A stretch of 64,000 nucleotides of DNA from Macrocystis pyrifera (Eukaryota; Sar; Phaeophyceae; Laminariales; Laminariaceae): assembly GCA_031763025.1 (NCBI GenBank), contig JASSKH010000014.1:10096563-10160562 (forward strand), written 5' to 3'. The notes beneath the pieces were generated by a model. The model saw only the letters and a program-made list of their open reading frames with translations. It was not told the DNA's origin and did no database searches. Of this stretch, positions 34,901 to 37,878 are shown piece by piece; the stretch's first letter is position 1; each line of letters starts with the position of its first letter. The translations under genes and the position numbers were made by a program.

Positions 34901-36567
34901 AAATCAATCGACCGTGCCTGATGCTTGATGGGATCGCCAATCTGCTACGTAATCGCCGTATACTTTCCCCTCAACAGCAATAACTAGAAAAAAGGGAAAC
35001 AGGTGGAAAGAACCACGATAAAAGAACCCTTGATCAGAGGGTCGAAAGTGGAGAGAATCACCAGGACAAAAGAGCGCACGGCTTGTGGGGGGGGGGGGGC
35101 ATTGGAAAGAAAAAAACAGGCGCTGATCAAGGACTTGAACAACCCCGGAGGATATTATCGGTGGAAAGCCGTATCGAGCCCAATGGTACTCTCTTTTGTT
35201 CGTTATAGAAAGGACGAACCACTGAGCTACTCTCAGTGACGAACCACTGAGCTACTCTCAGTCAGCGTTGACTAAGTATCTCAGTGGTCTGCTGACTGGG
35301 TAGCTCAGTGGATTAATCTAAACGAGCAATCCCTTGGTGTTCTCTTTTTTCGGGGAATGGTTACGAGAGATCAACGTTGGAGCTCATGCTGCACAATGTT
35401 GGATGGCAAACGCTGTACTGTACTATTAAAATCATTCTGAAATGATACTCTGCTGGTCATCCGACAGTGTTCAGTATGAGCCGCAACGTCGACCAGTCAT
35501 AAACATCCCTCAGAAATGCGTGAAAACCAAGGGAAACTAAAAAAAGGAAACATATGCACGTACGAGTCTAACACCGTTTCGGGCCTACTTCGAGCTTAAC
35601 ATCTATCTACTCCACATGCTGTTCTTGCCCCACTCTTCTGTAGCCCCACAGCAGCAGTTATCAGACTCGAACGAGCTTGATGTTAACGTCGAATCATCTT
35701 GGTAGTACTGCCTGCAGCATCATATTACTAGCGACGGCCAAAAATGCGTAACATGCAGCGACACAGCGGGATGCGCAAGCGGACGTGTTTCGAGCTGGAC
35801 CGCGCTCGAGTATCATGCCGCGACAAAACGTGAACCGACTGTATCTAGTGGGACTATCCGCCACTAGTCTCATGTCCACTACGAAAACACACCAACTAGT
35901 TCAACGCTGTCATCCATAAGCAAGAAAGTCCGCCTAGCAAGCGGTTTTTGGTAGGATGCAGCTCACCCTTCATGCGACTCGCCGAGGACCTTATGGCGCT
36001 TCGTGCTTGGTGCAAGCTAGTTATGTCCAGTCGATAAAAACCCGACTTGCTTTGTCCCGGCATTGCAGCGATGCGAGGGTTTATGGCCGTACGGCTACGA
36101 CCGTGCATGAGTACCCCCCCCCCCCCCCCCCCCCGCGACTAAGCAGTTTCGAATGATGACGAAGCCTCGGCCTAACGCTTGAAATTCCGGACGAGGTTGG
36201 ATTTTCAGTTGGATCATCTTGGCAGTGCTACTATGTATAATCGTAGCAAAACAAGCGAAGCAAACACGACGTACAGCAAACAGCGGGACGCAGGCGAATG
36301 CTGGCCGCTAGCAAACCGCAATTAACCGGCGCTGATGGGGCGATCTGCTATTGAAAATGACCGTATCTTTTGTCCTCAACCCTTGAACGGACCGTTGTCG
36401 ATGATTGTCAGATTCGAACAACGGCGGAACCTCGGCCCAACGCCTACATCCCGGACGAGCTTGGGATACCGAAGCCGTACGGAGGAAGGGGGCCCTTCAA
36501 ACCTACCGAGGGAGGGACCACGATGCGACACACGAGGATGCCAAAGCCGAGAGAGATCGAGATATAG
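2..36567 (+). CDS. CCDC146: CCDC146/MBO2 homolog, 25 exons, 5' end outside window
   Basis: Coiled-coil protein of centrioles, basal bodies and the axoneme; the Chlamydomonas homolog MBO2 is needed for normal ciliary beating and mammalian CCDC146 for the sperm flagellum (established). About 935 residues are visible, against 955 in human. Seen: 25 exons joined by GT-AG introns, nearly all phase-compatible, each similar in order to the vertebrate protein. Landmarks are MAEEYRHRYRKMHN (exon 2), LYDVVKNERNKYVNLI (exon 14), GVQLIDRNDELCVLYEK (exon 17), LEDPGNLVRWRGLGG (exons 20-21) and AEPRPNAYIP with FKPTEGG and MRHTRMPKP (exon 25). Almost the whole protein is predicted coiled coil (heptad-like Leu, many Glu/Lys/Arg/Gln). 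Odd points: one extra base in exon 12, an unresolved phase between exons 4 and 5, and introns that contain partial copies of five exons. The breaks may be assembly errors rather than decay, because everything else is conserved. No promoter is visible. Confidence 0.93.
128..970 (+). repeat. Three tandem copies of exon 1 end plus intron start
   Basis: The segment covering the exon 1 end, its donor and the following intron recurs about 245 and 520 bp further on (near 376 and 653). Each copy keeps a version of CTTCTCCAAC, then ACCGATAAGAC and a following GTG. The intron part (GTGGGTTGATTCATGCCGTG and the reads around GTATCGAT) is also shared. Copies 2 and 3 are frameshifted and cannot code in frame. 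Confidence 0.7.
1360..1600 (-). repeat. Degenerate copy of the GATC-rich dispersed element
   Basis: It carries the landmarks of the family in reverse orientation: GATCCTAACCGCCGCTA, then CAGGTTCAACCCGGGA, then CTGCCCTGAAAGATCTAAAT. Better copies lie at 20775-21010 and 27840-28010. Confidence 0.5.
1680..1960 (+). repeat. Diverged copy of the inverted-repeat arm sequence
   Basis: AGTCTGTGACCTCAGA, AGGAATCAGGACGGACACTG and GGGCGTACTGATGAATC match, with changes, the distal part of the arms at 61157-61655 and 62733-63243. It is a dispersed element of unknown class. Confidence 0.5.
2095..2400 (+). repeat. GGGTCGGGTC minisatellite, block 1
   Basis: Degenerate tandem units of about 45-50 bp, each made of CACGGGTCGGGTCGGGT followed by a spacer such as GGTTTTCAAATCT. 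The second block lies at 3125-3480 in the same orientation, on the other side of the foldback element. Confidence 0.8.
2472..2993. mobile_element. Foldback element with nested hairpin ends
   Basis: Left arm 2472-2640 and right arm 2821-2993 are inverted copies; both contain GGGCTCGATACG and the AACATCTTCCGGGG stretch in opposite senses. The outer end of each arm is itself a hairpin around ACTGAGCTACTCAGTCAGCG. The spacer holds a tRNA-like B-box (GGTTCGAGTCC, 2690-2700) about 40 bp after an A-box-like TATCTCAGTGG. A single related arm lies at 35099-35330. It is probably a non-autonomous mobile element. Confidence 0.7.
3125..3480 (+). repeat. GGGTCGGGTC minisatellite, block 2
   Basis: Tandem 45-50 bp units as in block 1, with GGTTTTCAAATATCACGGGT as the clearest spacer. 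Confidence 0.8.
3731..3822. mobile_element. Short palindromic MITE with CTGCAGTCCCGTTT arms
   Basis: About 90 bp. It opens with CCTTTCAGGACTGCAGTCCC and closes with an inverted, mutated version (CCCCGAAACGGCTCTTCAG). Related copies: 13112-13207, 17737-17824 and 54897-54988, the last with near-perfect arms. Confidence 0.65.
4038..4125 (+). CDS. CCDC146: CCDC146 exon 2
   Basis: Acceptor ATTTACTCCCCTAG; one base completes the Thr codon from exon 1. Reads FSSEMAEEYRHRYRKMHNTV and on to KTERD, matching human MAALKAKYTLLHDAV. Ends in phase 0 at GAT before the donor GTGAGT. Confidence 0.9.
4126..5378. other. Intron 2, nothing recognised
   Basis: Unique-looking AT/GC-mixed sequence. I see no repeat family, no coding similarity and no RNA gene. 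Confidence 0.6.
5379..5441 (+). CDS. CCDC146: CCDC146 exon 3
   Basis: Acceptor CTGTCTGTCTGCCAG, 21 codons in phase 0 (VLRSLKSLHNECLGEQIRLE), donor GTGCGA. It corresponds to human VQLLQNAKRFTEQIQQQQ. Confidence 0.88.
5490..5855 (+). repeat. Direct repeat pair in intron 3
   Basis: ATAACCACGAGGCTATTAAA with GGTAGTAGTCGGAAT (5490-5532) recurs, slightly changed, at 5812-5850. The sequence between is unrelated. Confidence 0.7.
5845..5945. mobile_element. MITE of the GGTTCTGATTA family
   Basis: GAATCCACGATGGACC at one side and ATATTTGGTTATGATTAGTA at the other form imperfect inverted ends, with TATGTACCCCCCTG inside. Similar copies lie at 28201-28303 and 29328-29402. Confidence 0.5.
6417..6434 (+). 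repeat. Poly-C tract, 18 C
   Basis: An uninterrupted C run directly after GGTTCTGATTACCGTA. Confidence 0.95.
6766..6875 (+). CDS. CCDC146: CCDC146 exon 4
   Basis: Acceptor TTGGTTGTGTTCAG. Reads ARTVHEASLEDVRKLEERRD and on through VERTETAL, ending with two bases (AG) before the donor GTACGA. It matches human EAFSTEVSKMREQLLKYQ onwards. The two-base overhang does not fit exon 5, which starts in phase 0, so either a small exon is missing or a base was lost near this donor. Confidence 0.85.
7075..7420 (+). repeat. Diverged copy of the inverted-repeat arm sequence
   Basis: GTGACCACAGAGCTTGCATC, CACGAAGAATCGGCACGGAC and GTGCTGCATGTCGACGGGTA match the distal half of the arms at 61157-61655. The upstream part is weaker. 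Confidence 0.6.
7926..8036 (+). repeat. 12-bp tandem repeat, GACGCCGTC core
   Basis: About nine units of GACGCCGTCCAT or GACGCCGTCAGT. It is open in one frame (DAVSDAVHDAV), but there is no splice context to suggest that it is translated. Confidence 0.85.
8395..8507. mobile_element. TA-flanked MITE (copy 1)
   Basis: Inverted ends TTACGGGGGACCATAGTAAC and GTTAA..GGACCCCCGTAA around an AT-rich core with ACTAAAAATAG. The left flank is TA; the right is mutated to AA. Confidence 0.85.
8674..8802 (+). repeat. TAG trinucleotide array
   Basis: About 29 pure TAG units, then mixed TAG/CAG units. Confidence 0.95.
9030..9445 (+). repeat. G-rich low-complexity tract
   Basis: Two GGA/G-run blocks (9030-9200 and 9340-9445), with G runs of about ten, flank a poly-C-element fragment. 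Open frames on the minus strand here (Pro-rich) are a by-product of composition. Confidence 0.85.
9245..9345 (-). mobile_element. Fragment of the poly-C-tailed element
   Basis: In reverse it reads AACCCGACGTGCTCCGTCCC, GGCATTGTAAGGATG and TATGGTCATACGACTACCG, the same string as at 25262-25510 and 35905-36134. On this strand it is followed by the C-rich complement of the G-rich tract. Confidence 0.7.
9480..10370. other. Intron 4 stretch, nothing recognised
   Basis: No repeat family or coding similarity was found. A short direct repeat, GGGGTTTCAGG, lies at 9980 and 10019. Confidence 0.5.
10378..10440 (-). mobile_element. 3' fragment of the poly-C-tailed element
   Basis: In reverse it gives CATACGATTGCGACCATGCA, then TGATAGTGAG, then a run of C. 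It is the terminal part only. Confidence 0.55.
10982..11068 (+). CDS. CCDC146: CCDC146 exon 5
   Basis: Acceptor TTTTTTCCCGATTCAG, 29 codons in phase 0 (LEELLRENNRVVVPELDRLG to GGLKAE), donor GTAATG. It is similar to the human segment beginning LKEEKIIIVKEFEKI. The exit phase fits exon 6; the entry phase does not fit exon 4. Confidence 0.85.
11088..11470 (+). repeat. GATATT hexanucleotide arrays
   Basis: Two blocks (11088-11215 and 11314-11466) of GATATTGATATTGAT with variants, one after exon 5 and one after its partial copy. This suggests that the whole exon-plus-array segment was duplicated. Confidence 0.9.
11221..11293 (+). pseudogene. Partial copy of CCDC146 exon 5
   Basis: Reads QELDRLGGIVEELEFKAKEK, against the real PELDRLGGIVGGLKAE. 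It keeps an AG just upstream (GTACAG), but the donor GAGGTAATG has become AAGGAAAAA, so it probably cannot be spliced as an internal exon. Confidence 0.8.
11671..11775. mobile_element. TA-flanked MITE (copy 2)
   Basis: Starts TA then TTACGGGGGGCCATACTAAA; the core contains AAAACCTATATATA. The right end (CTATCCGTTATAGTA) is diverged. Confidence 0.75.
12262..12475 (+). repeat. TA microsatellite and GATC-rich dispersed element
   Basis: (TA)n at 12262-12290, then the family landmarks CTAGCTCATGTTGAC, GGAGCATGTTTCCTGGGTTT and GATCTAGATGATCTAC, closing with GTGTCCGACGTG. Confidence 0.7.
12547..12666 (+). CDS. CCDC146: CCDC146 exon 6
   Basis: Acceptor CGTTCGGTTCGGTCAG, 40 codons in phase 0 (VERLEMEMVKDQALKESLAE to QQEKLQ), donor GTACGT. 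Strong coiled coil, aligned with human EIKNLREDLASKQKQLLKEQ. Confidence 0.9.
13112..13207. mobile_element. Short palindromic MITE, CTGCAGT family
   Basis: GAACTGCGGTCTCGATTTGG and AAACCAGACTGCAGTCGTAA form inverted ends around GTAGTTTTGTCCCCCA. Confidence 0.6.
13952..14185 (+). repeat. GTT and GATGAT microsatellite cluster
   Basis: GTTGTTGTTGTTGGTGGTGG, then interrupted GATGATG/GATGCTG units, running up to the exon 7 acceptor. Confidence 0.9.
14195..14284 (+). CDS. CCDC146: CCDC146 exon 7
   Basis: Acceptor GACGATGTCCGCAG, 30 codons in phase 0 (ACLSKSNGEPDRIRKQADSV to SLDAE), donor GTCAGT. The Pro before the basic helix matches human TIPVQIGKEIEKITRKK. Confidence 0.82.
14382..14660 (+). repeat. 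GTTGGTTGATGTTA minisatellite
   Basis: Degenerate units of about 14-28 bp (TTGGTTGATGTTAAGTAGTT and variants) fill this part of intron 7. At 14846-14898 there is an unrelated palindrome-rich TATCGAAA stretch. Confidence 0.8.
15298..15416 (+). CDS. CCDC146: CCDC146 exon 8
   Basis: Acceptor GAAACGGCCGCAG. Reads IQRLQAKASHAEKESENIRR to LTNKLELQ plus two bases, donor GTATCG. Aligned with human LKELNDSLKKVENKVSAIL and following. Confidence 0.88.
15417..16207. other. Intron 8, nothing recognised
   Basis: No repeat family or coding similarity was seen. Confidence 0.5.
16208..16298 (+). CDS. CCDC146: CCDC146 exon 9
   Basis: Acceptor TTTGTTTGTGTTAG; one base completes Arg. Reads DTLQHRQKDVEVVTRNLELE then RARNHQVLTE, donor GTAACG. 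Aligned with human EREYNQLVKLLELARENEAT. Confidence 0.9.
16451..16483 (+). pseudogene. Partial copy of CCDC146 exon 9 end
   Basis: GGCGAAGAACCACCAGTTTC TCAGCGAG followed by GTACGG repeats the last ten codons of exon 9 (VKAKNHQFLSE against RARNHQVLTE) together with its donor. It is preceded by an AG (GAGGCAG), so it could be a cryptic exon. Confidence 0.8.
16615..16758 (+). repeat. GATCAGATA array
   Basis: About 14 units of AGATAGATCAGAT with small changes. Confidence 0.9.
16785..16990 (+). repeat. GATC-rich dispersed element
   Basis: GGGCAAATATGTTCCCGATC, CCTAGCTCGTGTTGCCGGAT, AAGTTTCGTGGGTTAAACCC and GATGATCTAGATGATCTAGG occur in the same order as in other copies. Confidence 0.75.
17211..17317. 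mobile_element. TA-flanked MITE (copy 3, best preserved)
   Basis: Ends TTACGGGGGTCCATAGTTAA and its exact inverted copy, flanked by TA on both sides. Length about 107 bp, core AT-rich. The TA duplication and short inverted ends fit a Tc1/mariner-type, Stowaway-like non-autonomous element. Confidence 0.9.
17384..17980 (+). repeat. Three copies of an intron segment upstream of exon 10, spaced ~264 bp
   Basis: CCGTAGTCTAATGTTTTGTA with TTTGGTCCGGCTGCTTGGTC and GACTGTTCG (near 17925) has earlier, diverged versions near 17400 and 17660. The last copy leads into the exon 10 acceptor. The middle copy is followed by the palindromic MITE at 17737-17824. Confidence 0.6.
17737..17824. mobile_element. 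Short palindromic MITE, CTGCAGT family
   Basis: GGCTGCAGTCTCGTTTTAGG and its inverted partner GAGACTGCAATCCTGAAAGG. Confidence 0.6.
17997..18140 (+). CDS. CCDC146: CCDC146 exon 10
   Basis: Acceptor GCGGGGACTGCAG, 48 codons in phase 0 (RVELGLAGKEVDEKTRRQSD to IVEAARQ), donor GTGAGC. Includes MERKFLELMKRKLRKK, aligned with human REKERDFRNLKKMELLLK. Confidence 0.9.
18320..18430 (+). repeat. Dispersed TGAAGCTCATGCTGCACA element
   Basis: TTCTTTTTGTAGATATTAAT, GAATGATCGATGCTGAAGCT, CATGTTGCACATTGCCCACG. Diverged copies occur near 19540-19620, 21420-21610, 30780-30990, 35345-35500 and 37060-37180, always with the order TTCTTTCTGTAG, GATCGACGTTGAAGCTCA, GCTGCACA. Confidence 0.6.
18460..18508 (+). 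repeat. ACCCGGGTACAT short array
   Basis: Four units around CATACCCGGGTACAT. A longer array with the same core lies at 29760-30190. Confidence 0.85.
18565..18651 (+). CDS. CCDC146: CCDC146 exon 11
   Basis: Acceptor ATGGCGGCGCAG, 29 codons in phase 0 (VIPVLEQQMLDVQDDLRNQE to KELTGQ), donor GTAAAA. Aligned with human AIPKDDSTLSERRRELHKE. Confidence 0.88.
18750..18900 (+). repeat. Two-copy tandem repeat in intron 11
   Basis: GACGAGTTTGTGGACTCCTA with TTTACAACGCAT (from 18767) recurs about 95 bp on as GACGACTTTGTGGACTCTCA with TTTACGACGCAT. Confidence 0.85.
19085..19211 (+). CDS. CCDC146: CCDC146 exon 12 with a one-base frame break
   Basis: Reads ADILRQDVDIGLARFLSQEM then TENSK in phase 0 from the acceptor TCGGAAAAG. 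The continuing coiled coil (SELSTLLDQVDDLEAE) is in the next frame up to the donor GTTTGC. The switch falls at the AAAA run 19157-19160. The exon is 127 nt, one more than the 126 needed to meet exon 13 in phase. Either a real frameshift or a homopolymer error. Confidence 0.8.
19243..19345 (+). repeat. TAG/CAG trinucleotide array
   Basis: GTAGTAGTGG, then about 20 units of AGTAGC and AGTAGT. Confidence 0.95.
19969..20094 (+). CDS. CCDC146: CCDC146 exon 13
   Basis: Acceptor TACATATGGCAG, 42 codons in phase 0 (VLQWVEEEKRQRKLVSLLKG to KETAEQ), donor GTTCGG. Aligned with human AEENKLLKEQENMKELVVNL and following. Confidence 0.88.
20223..20506 (+). mobile_element. SINE, tRNA-derived, 5'-truncated
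   Basis: Begins within the tRNA-like head (TCGTGTGTTCAAGTGTCACG), then the body CGAAAGCGCGAGTTGGCTAC, ATTCGATGAAAATCGACGAG and CACCTGTGACCACGGCTTGT, ending in an A-rich tail. Full-length relative at 44598-44927. Confidence 0.8.
20515..21010. repeat. Two GATC-rich dispersed elements, opposite orientation
   Basis: 20515-20660 (+, partial: GTTTCTTGTGTTGGATCTGC, GGCTAGGATCTAGATGATG) and 20775-21010 (-: GATCCTAACCTGCCGCTACG, GATCCAACCCAGGAAACATG, AAACCTGCTCTGAATTATCT). Confidence 0.7.
21420..21700 (+). repeat. Dispersed GCTGCACA element and CAACATCAAGATC array
   Basis: Element copy at 21420-21610 (GATCGACGTTGAAGCTCACG, CTGCACACTGTCCAGC), then an interrupted CAACATCAA/GATCAA array at 21610-21698 that ends at the exon 14 acceptor. 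Confidence 0.7.
21708..21896 (+). CDS. CCDC146: CCDC146 exon 14
   Basis: Acceptor GATAAAAAATAG, 63 codons in phase 0, donor GTGACA. The best-conserved central block: RLKEFSALYDVVKNERNKYV with NLIQASHQALAEMKEK, against human RLREFAKLYDTIRNERNKFV. Confidence 0.97.
22411..22478 (+). CDS. CCDC146: CCDC146 exon 15
   Basis: Acceptor TACTACGATTAATAG. Reads VDILRNESLAKEKALKKERV and AH plus two bases, donor GTGGGG. Matches human LEILRNSAVSQERKLQNSML. Confidence 0.92.
22578..23010 (+). repeat. GAGCTATAGG/TAGCTCATCTG minisatellite, block 1
   Basis: Units of about 40 bp: GAGCTATAGGCGGTAGCTCA, TCTGCACATGTTTTC, AAGCTT. AGCT palindromes recur in each unit. Confidence 0.92.
23289..23453 (+). CDS. Candidate first exon of a nested gene or element, unrecognised
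   Basis: ATG followed by 54 codons (MPTTRGSSSSGAPAVDQTGG and, later, DVDEDNDQTQAEP), ending at a good donor, TACGTAAGC. It lies in intron 15 of CCDC146, in the unique segment between two minisatellite blocks. The peptide is Ser/Gly-rich, then acidic, and looks coding in composition. I found no second exon and do not recognise it. It could be the start of an old mobile-element gene or a chance ORF. Confidence 0.3.
23565..23945 (+). repeat. GAGCTATAGG/TAGCTCATCTG minisatellite, block 2
   Basis: Same unit as block 1, about ten copies. Confidence 0.92.
24369..24445 (+). CDS. CCDC146: CCDC146 exon 16
   Basis: Acceptor TTTGACTGAATGCAG; one base completes Arg. Reads ASQAQRDGLRLEANNASLHY and KTKQQ plus one base, donor GTATGT. 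Both phases fit. Aligned with human TIRESMQNDVRKIVSKLQEM. Confidence 0.82.
24638..24951 (+). mobile_element. Poly-C-tailed dispersed element, copy A
   Basis: CACCCTTCTTGCGACTCGCC, AACCCGACGTGCTCAGCCCC, GGCATTGAAGGGATGCG, CACGACTACGGTCATGCATG, then C-rich sequence with C runs of 15 and about 25. No TSD was identified. Confidence 0.75.
25262..25510 (+). mobile_element. Poly-C-tailed dispersed element, copy B
   Basis: Same order as copy A (CACCCTTCATGCGACTCGCC, AACCCGACATGCTCCGTCCC, GGCATTGTAGGGATGCAATG, CGACTACGACCATGCATGAG), followed by a C-rich tail. Confidence 0.75.
25565..25621 (+). pseudogene. Partial copy of CCDC146 exon 17 start
   Basis: Encodes LEQQIVEQNNVISVLE, against VEQQIVEIEKQNGVINALE in the true exon about 165 bp further on. 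It has an AG acceptor (CGTACAG) but runs into ATATATATCC instead of the rest of the exon, with no donor. Both it and the true exon are preceded by C-rich tracts. Confidence 0.85.
25729..25925 (+). CDS. CCDC146: CCDC146 exon 17
   Basis: Acceptor TACCTATAG; two bases complete Val. Contains MYEAAVEQRNFAGVQLIDRN and ELCVLYEKSNIQE, against human RYEKAVQHRNESGVQLIERE. Donor GTGAGC, phase 0. Confidence 0.97.
25960..26405 (-). repeat. CCGTTTGGAATGTCCGGA minisatellite
   Basis: About 12 units of 33-38 bp (TGTCCGGAGATATAAGCACC, GTTTGGAA). Minus-strand frames are open but repetitive. Confidence 0.92.
26541..26597 (+). CDS. CCDC146: CCDC146 exon 18
   Basis: Acceptor CACGGCGATCCAG, 19 codons in phase 0 (EGSLAIRKQEDDIKMLRLQ), donor GTAATG. 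Matches human NGEIEIHLLEEKIQFLKMK. Confidence 0.9.
26749..26801 (-). repeat. Interstitial telomere-like repeat
   Basis: CTCTAACCCTAACTG, then CTCTAACCCTAACCCCCAAC. TTAGGG-type units on the minus strand. Confidence 0.7.
27840..28010 (-). repeat. GATC-rich dispersed element
   Basis: ACAGATCCAACCCAGGAAAC, ACGGCTCCCACCCGGCAGCA, TGAGCTAGATCATACAGATC, AACCTGCCCTGAAAGATCTA; among the best copies. Confidence 0.75.
28201..28303. mobile_element. MITE of the GGTTCTGATTA family
   Basis: TAATCAGAACCCACGACGGA to ATCATATTTGGTTCTCATTA, with AGGTATGTATCCCCCTA inside. Preceded by four CATAGTAATA units. A related copy is at 29328-29402. Confidence 0.6.
28306..28413. mobile_element. TA-flanked MITE (copy 4)
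   Basis: ACCACGGGGAACCATAGTAA to TTTACTATGGTCCCTTGTAA around AAAAACCTATATATTT. Confidence 0.8.
28664..29318 (+). repeat. Two-copy direct repeat of ~295 bp
   Basis: 28664-28956 and 29024-29318 are close copies (AATTCCTCTTATCTGATGTA, TAACGGGCTATCCGCCCTAG, GAGTACTTCACTCATATCAC), separated by 67 bp. It could be a small tandem duplication or a pair of terminal repeats of a lost element. Confidence 0.9.
29507..29557 (+). CDS. CCDC146: CCDC146 exon 19
   Basis: Acceptor CGCGCATTGCGCAG, 17 codons in phase 0 (VGELERRLEAARRRTAK), donor GTGAGC. The similarity is weak because the exon is short; phase and position fit the human KIAEKQRQICVTQKLLPAK region. Confidence 0.75.
29760..30190 (+). repeat. ACCCGGGTACCCC minisatellite
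   Basis: About 16 units of 25-28 bp (AGAGTATATACCCGGGTACC, CC) with variation. The core is palindromic. Confidence 0.93.
30312..30421 (+). CDS. CCDC146: CCDC146 exon 20
   Basis: Acceptor TGTGATCTGAAACAG. Reads EPRGAENLVTMHEELLTKRA to LSRDLEDPGNLV plus two bases, donor GTATGC. Aligned with human QCTDRIKDLEKQFVKPDGEN. Confidence 0.92.
31022..31079 (+). CDS. CCDC146: CCDC146 exon 21
   Basis: Acceptor GTGAAATGTCCCAG; one base completes Arg. Reads WRGLGGEDFATEQLEATIL, donor GTGAGA. Aligned with human FLPGKDLTEKEMIQKLDKLE. Confidence 0.9.
31290..31570 (+). repeat. TTGATTGATTGG repeat
   Basis: Interrupted TGAT/TGAC tetranucleotide repeats across intron 21, followed to about 31870 by CATTCATTC-rich sequence. 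Confidence 0.88.
31890..32060 (+). other. Alternating purine-pyrimidine tract
   Basis: Runs such as CGCGCACGCGTATAAT and ATGCATGCGCGTGCGCGTAC alternate R and Y over many bases. Confidence 0.7.
32210..32350 (+). CDS. CCDC146: CCDC146 exon 22
   Basis: Acceptor GGTTTTGACCGCAG, 47 codons in phase 0 (ILEDRLSDKKEALLEKELVL to ALQLSKK), donor GTGATT. Near-colinear with human LAKKEEKLLEKDFIYEQVSR. Confidence 0.96.
32351..33428. other. Intron 22, nothing recognised
   Basis: T-rich start, then mixed sequence; a short CAACAACAACGAC run at 33081-33102. No element was recognised. Confidence 0.5.
33429..33568 (+). CDS. CCDC146: CCDC146 exon 23
   Basis: Acceptor AATACTATCACAG. Reads VNEFQGRIRDTTRRMMATVS then ELSMHQATALKLQ, ending with two bases (AC) before the donor GTAAGG. 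Matches human MNGYQRRIKNATEKMMALVA with ELSMKQALTIELQ. Confidence 0.97.
33686..33716 (+). repeat. Interstitial telomere-like repeat
   Basis: GGGTTAGGATTAGGGTTAGG in intron 23. A weaker TTTGGGTTAGGATT lies at 45375. Confidence 0.7.
33877..34024 (+). CDS. CCDC146: CCDC146 exon 24
   Basis: Acceptor GGGTGATTGAACAG; one base completes Thr. Reads WRVEHGEPPTEEAVWDLHRL to EAPIPPSM, donor GTGATT. Aligned with human IEKGLPLNKEIEKEWLKVLR. Confidence 0.95.
34215..34735 (+). repeat. TTGGCTTACTTCGCCACCCA minisatellite
   Basis: About 17 units of 28-31 bp (AACTAGTTGGCTTACTTCGC, CACCCAACTA). Confidence 0.93.
35099..35330 (+). mobile_element. Single arm related to the foldback element
   Basis: GGCGCTGATCAAGGACTTGA, ACAACCCCGGAGGATATTAT, CCGTATCGAGCCCAATGGTA and ACTGAGCTACTCTCAGTCAG match the right arm at 2821-2993, preceded by a G run of 14. 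Confidence 0.75.
35345..35500 (+). repeat. Dispersed GCTGCACA element
   Basis: GAGATCAACGTTGGAGCTCA, TGCTGCACAATGTTGGATGG, and a reversed partner near 35455-35500 (CATCCGACAGTGTTCAG), so it may be an inverted pair. Confidence 0.55.
35905..36134 (+). mobile_element. Poly-C-tailed dispersed element, copy C
   Basis: CACCCTTCATGCGACTCGCC, AACCCGACTTGCTTTGTCCC, GGCATTGCAGCGATGCGAGG, GGCTACGACCGTGCATGAGT, then a tail of about 22 C. The cleanest tail junction of the family. Confidence 0.82.
36412..36567 (+). CDS. CCDC146: CCDC146 exon 25, C-terminal, with stop
   Basis: Acceptor TCGATGATTGTCAG, 51 codons and TAG in phase 0. IRTTAEPRPNAYIPDELGIP, then KPYGGRGPFKPTEGGTTMRH and PKPREIEI, match the human C-terminus almost column by column, including the final Glu-Ile. 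Confidence 0.98.
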   Translation: MRTTAEPRPNAYIPDELGIPKPYGGRGPFKPTEGGTTMRHTRMPKPREIEI

Positions 36568-36644
36568 TAATCAGACACATGACGATCAGACACATCATAC
36601 ATTTTGCTGTTATAGCGCTGCATGCAGTTCAAGGCTCTTGAGAA

Positions 36645-36711
36645 GCCTACCGAGGAAAGGGCCACGATGCGACGCACACGGACGCCGAAATCGAGAGAGA
36701 TACGTAGATAT
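36645..36711 (+). pseudogene. Partial copy of CCDC146 exon 25 end
   Basis: GCCTACCGAGGAAAGGGCCA, CGATGCGACGCACACGGACG, CCGAAATCGAGAGAGAT repeat the exon end (36501-36567), with substitutions and lost frame. Confidence 0.88.
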
Positions 36712-36784
36712 TTTATTTTGTTTTTTTGAACATCATTTGTACTTTTCAGCTTAACTCGCAGGATGTTTTTTCCCTCAACGATCT

Positions 36785-37038
36785 TCTGGACATGCCATAG
36801 TCACAGGTGCCGTCCATTCTCCCTCCCAGTACGTGCCTTCATTTTTATCGCGCGTAGGGTTCAACATTCCCACTGCAGTCGATTTTCATCGAATGTTGCT
36901 AACTCACGCTCTCGCGCTTTTCGCTAATCAATTTTTATGCAAGAAAACGTCATTACGAGTACGCAATTAGTGCGACTCGAACCTGCGGAATGATCTTAGT
37001 AGACACGCGGACCACCTACGAAGCTATCGGGGACGCCG
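36785..37038 (-). mobile_element. SINE, tRNA-derived, minus strand
   Basis: On the minus strand it starts CGGCGTCCCCGATAGCTTCG, has a B-box-like GCAGGTTCGAGTCGCAC, then the shared body. It stops at TCCAGA, short of the 3' tail. Confidence 0.8.
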
Positions 37039-37819
37039 TCTTAGGTTTAGGTCAGTAAATTCTCCCTTGGATTTCTTCTCCTTTCTGAGAGTTTCTAACT
37101 GTTTTGGGTGATCAACGTTATGAAGTCTATGCTGCACATTGTCCGGAACGCCTAACACAGCACTGTTAGTATTGCTGTAAGATGCACGGCGTACGTAGCG
37201 CTGCATGCGATTCGGGTATTTCAAGCCCACCGATGCTAGAAATGGGGCAGTGCTTTACACTCAAATGGTGACCGATAAAGATCTTTCGGGACCAACGAGT
37301 CTAGATGCACCTATCTGCTATTTGCAATCGACGTCTGGTGGTGACAAATCGACACCTCTAACTAAAACGCCTCGGTCTCTTCGCTTCCTCGGCTTCAAAA
37401 TCCTCGTTACTAAAATAATGGGATTATATGAGGATTTTTCAGTCCAAGTAGTGTATCCTCATATTAATAGTAGCTTGCAATAGGCTACAGGCGTGCTGCC
37501 ACGGCACTCTCCATACACAAGACATATTATACAATGAGGAATTCCACGATAGAGCTTCACCCTAAATTTCTGAGGCTCCTCACTTAAGCAGCTCCACATC
37601 TCACACGAAAATTGACTTCAGCAAAAATCAAAGTTGCATCCCGATGAATAATCCCGTAGCCCGAGTACACAATTACGTAATTTTTCGAAACAAGATTGGT
37701 ATTCCGCCGATTTTGGGTTAAGGGGCCCCGTCATTCAGAAAAAACATTTTCAGCGGAAATGTGCTACCTCTATCGCAGAACGCGCCACATACGCAGTATA
37801 AACTTGCACGTTGTTAACA

Positions 37820-37878
37820 ACCGAGGGAGGGACCACGATGCGTCACACACAAGGATGCCAAAGCAGAAAGAAGTAGAT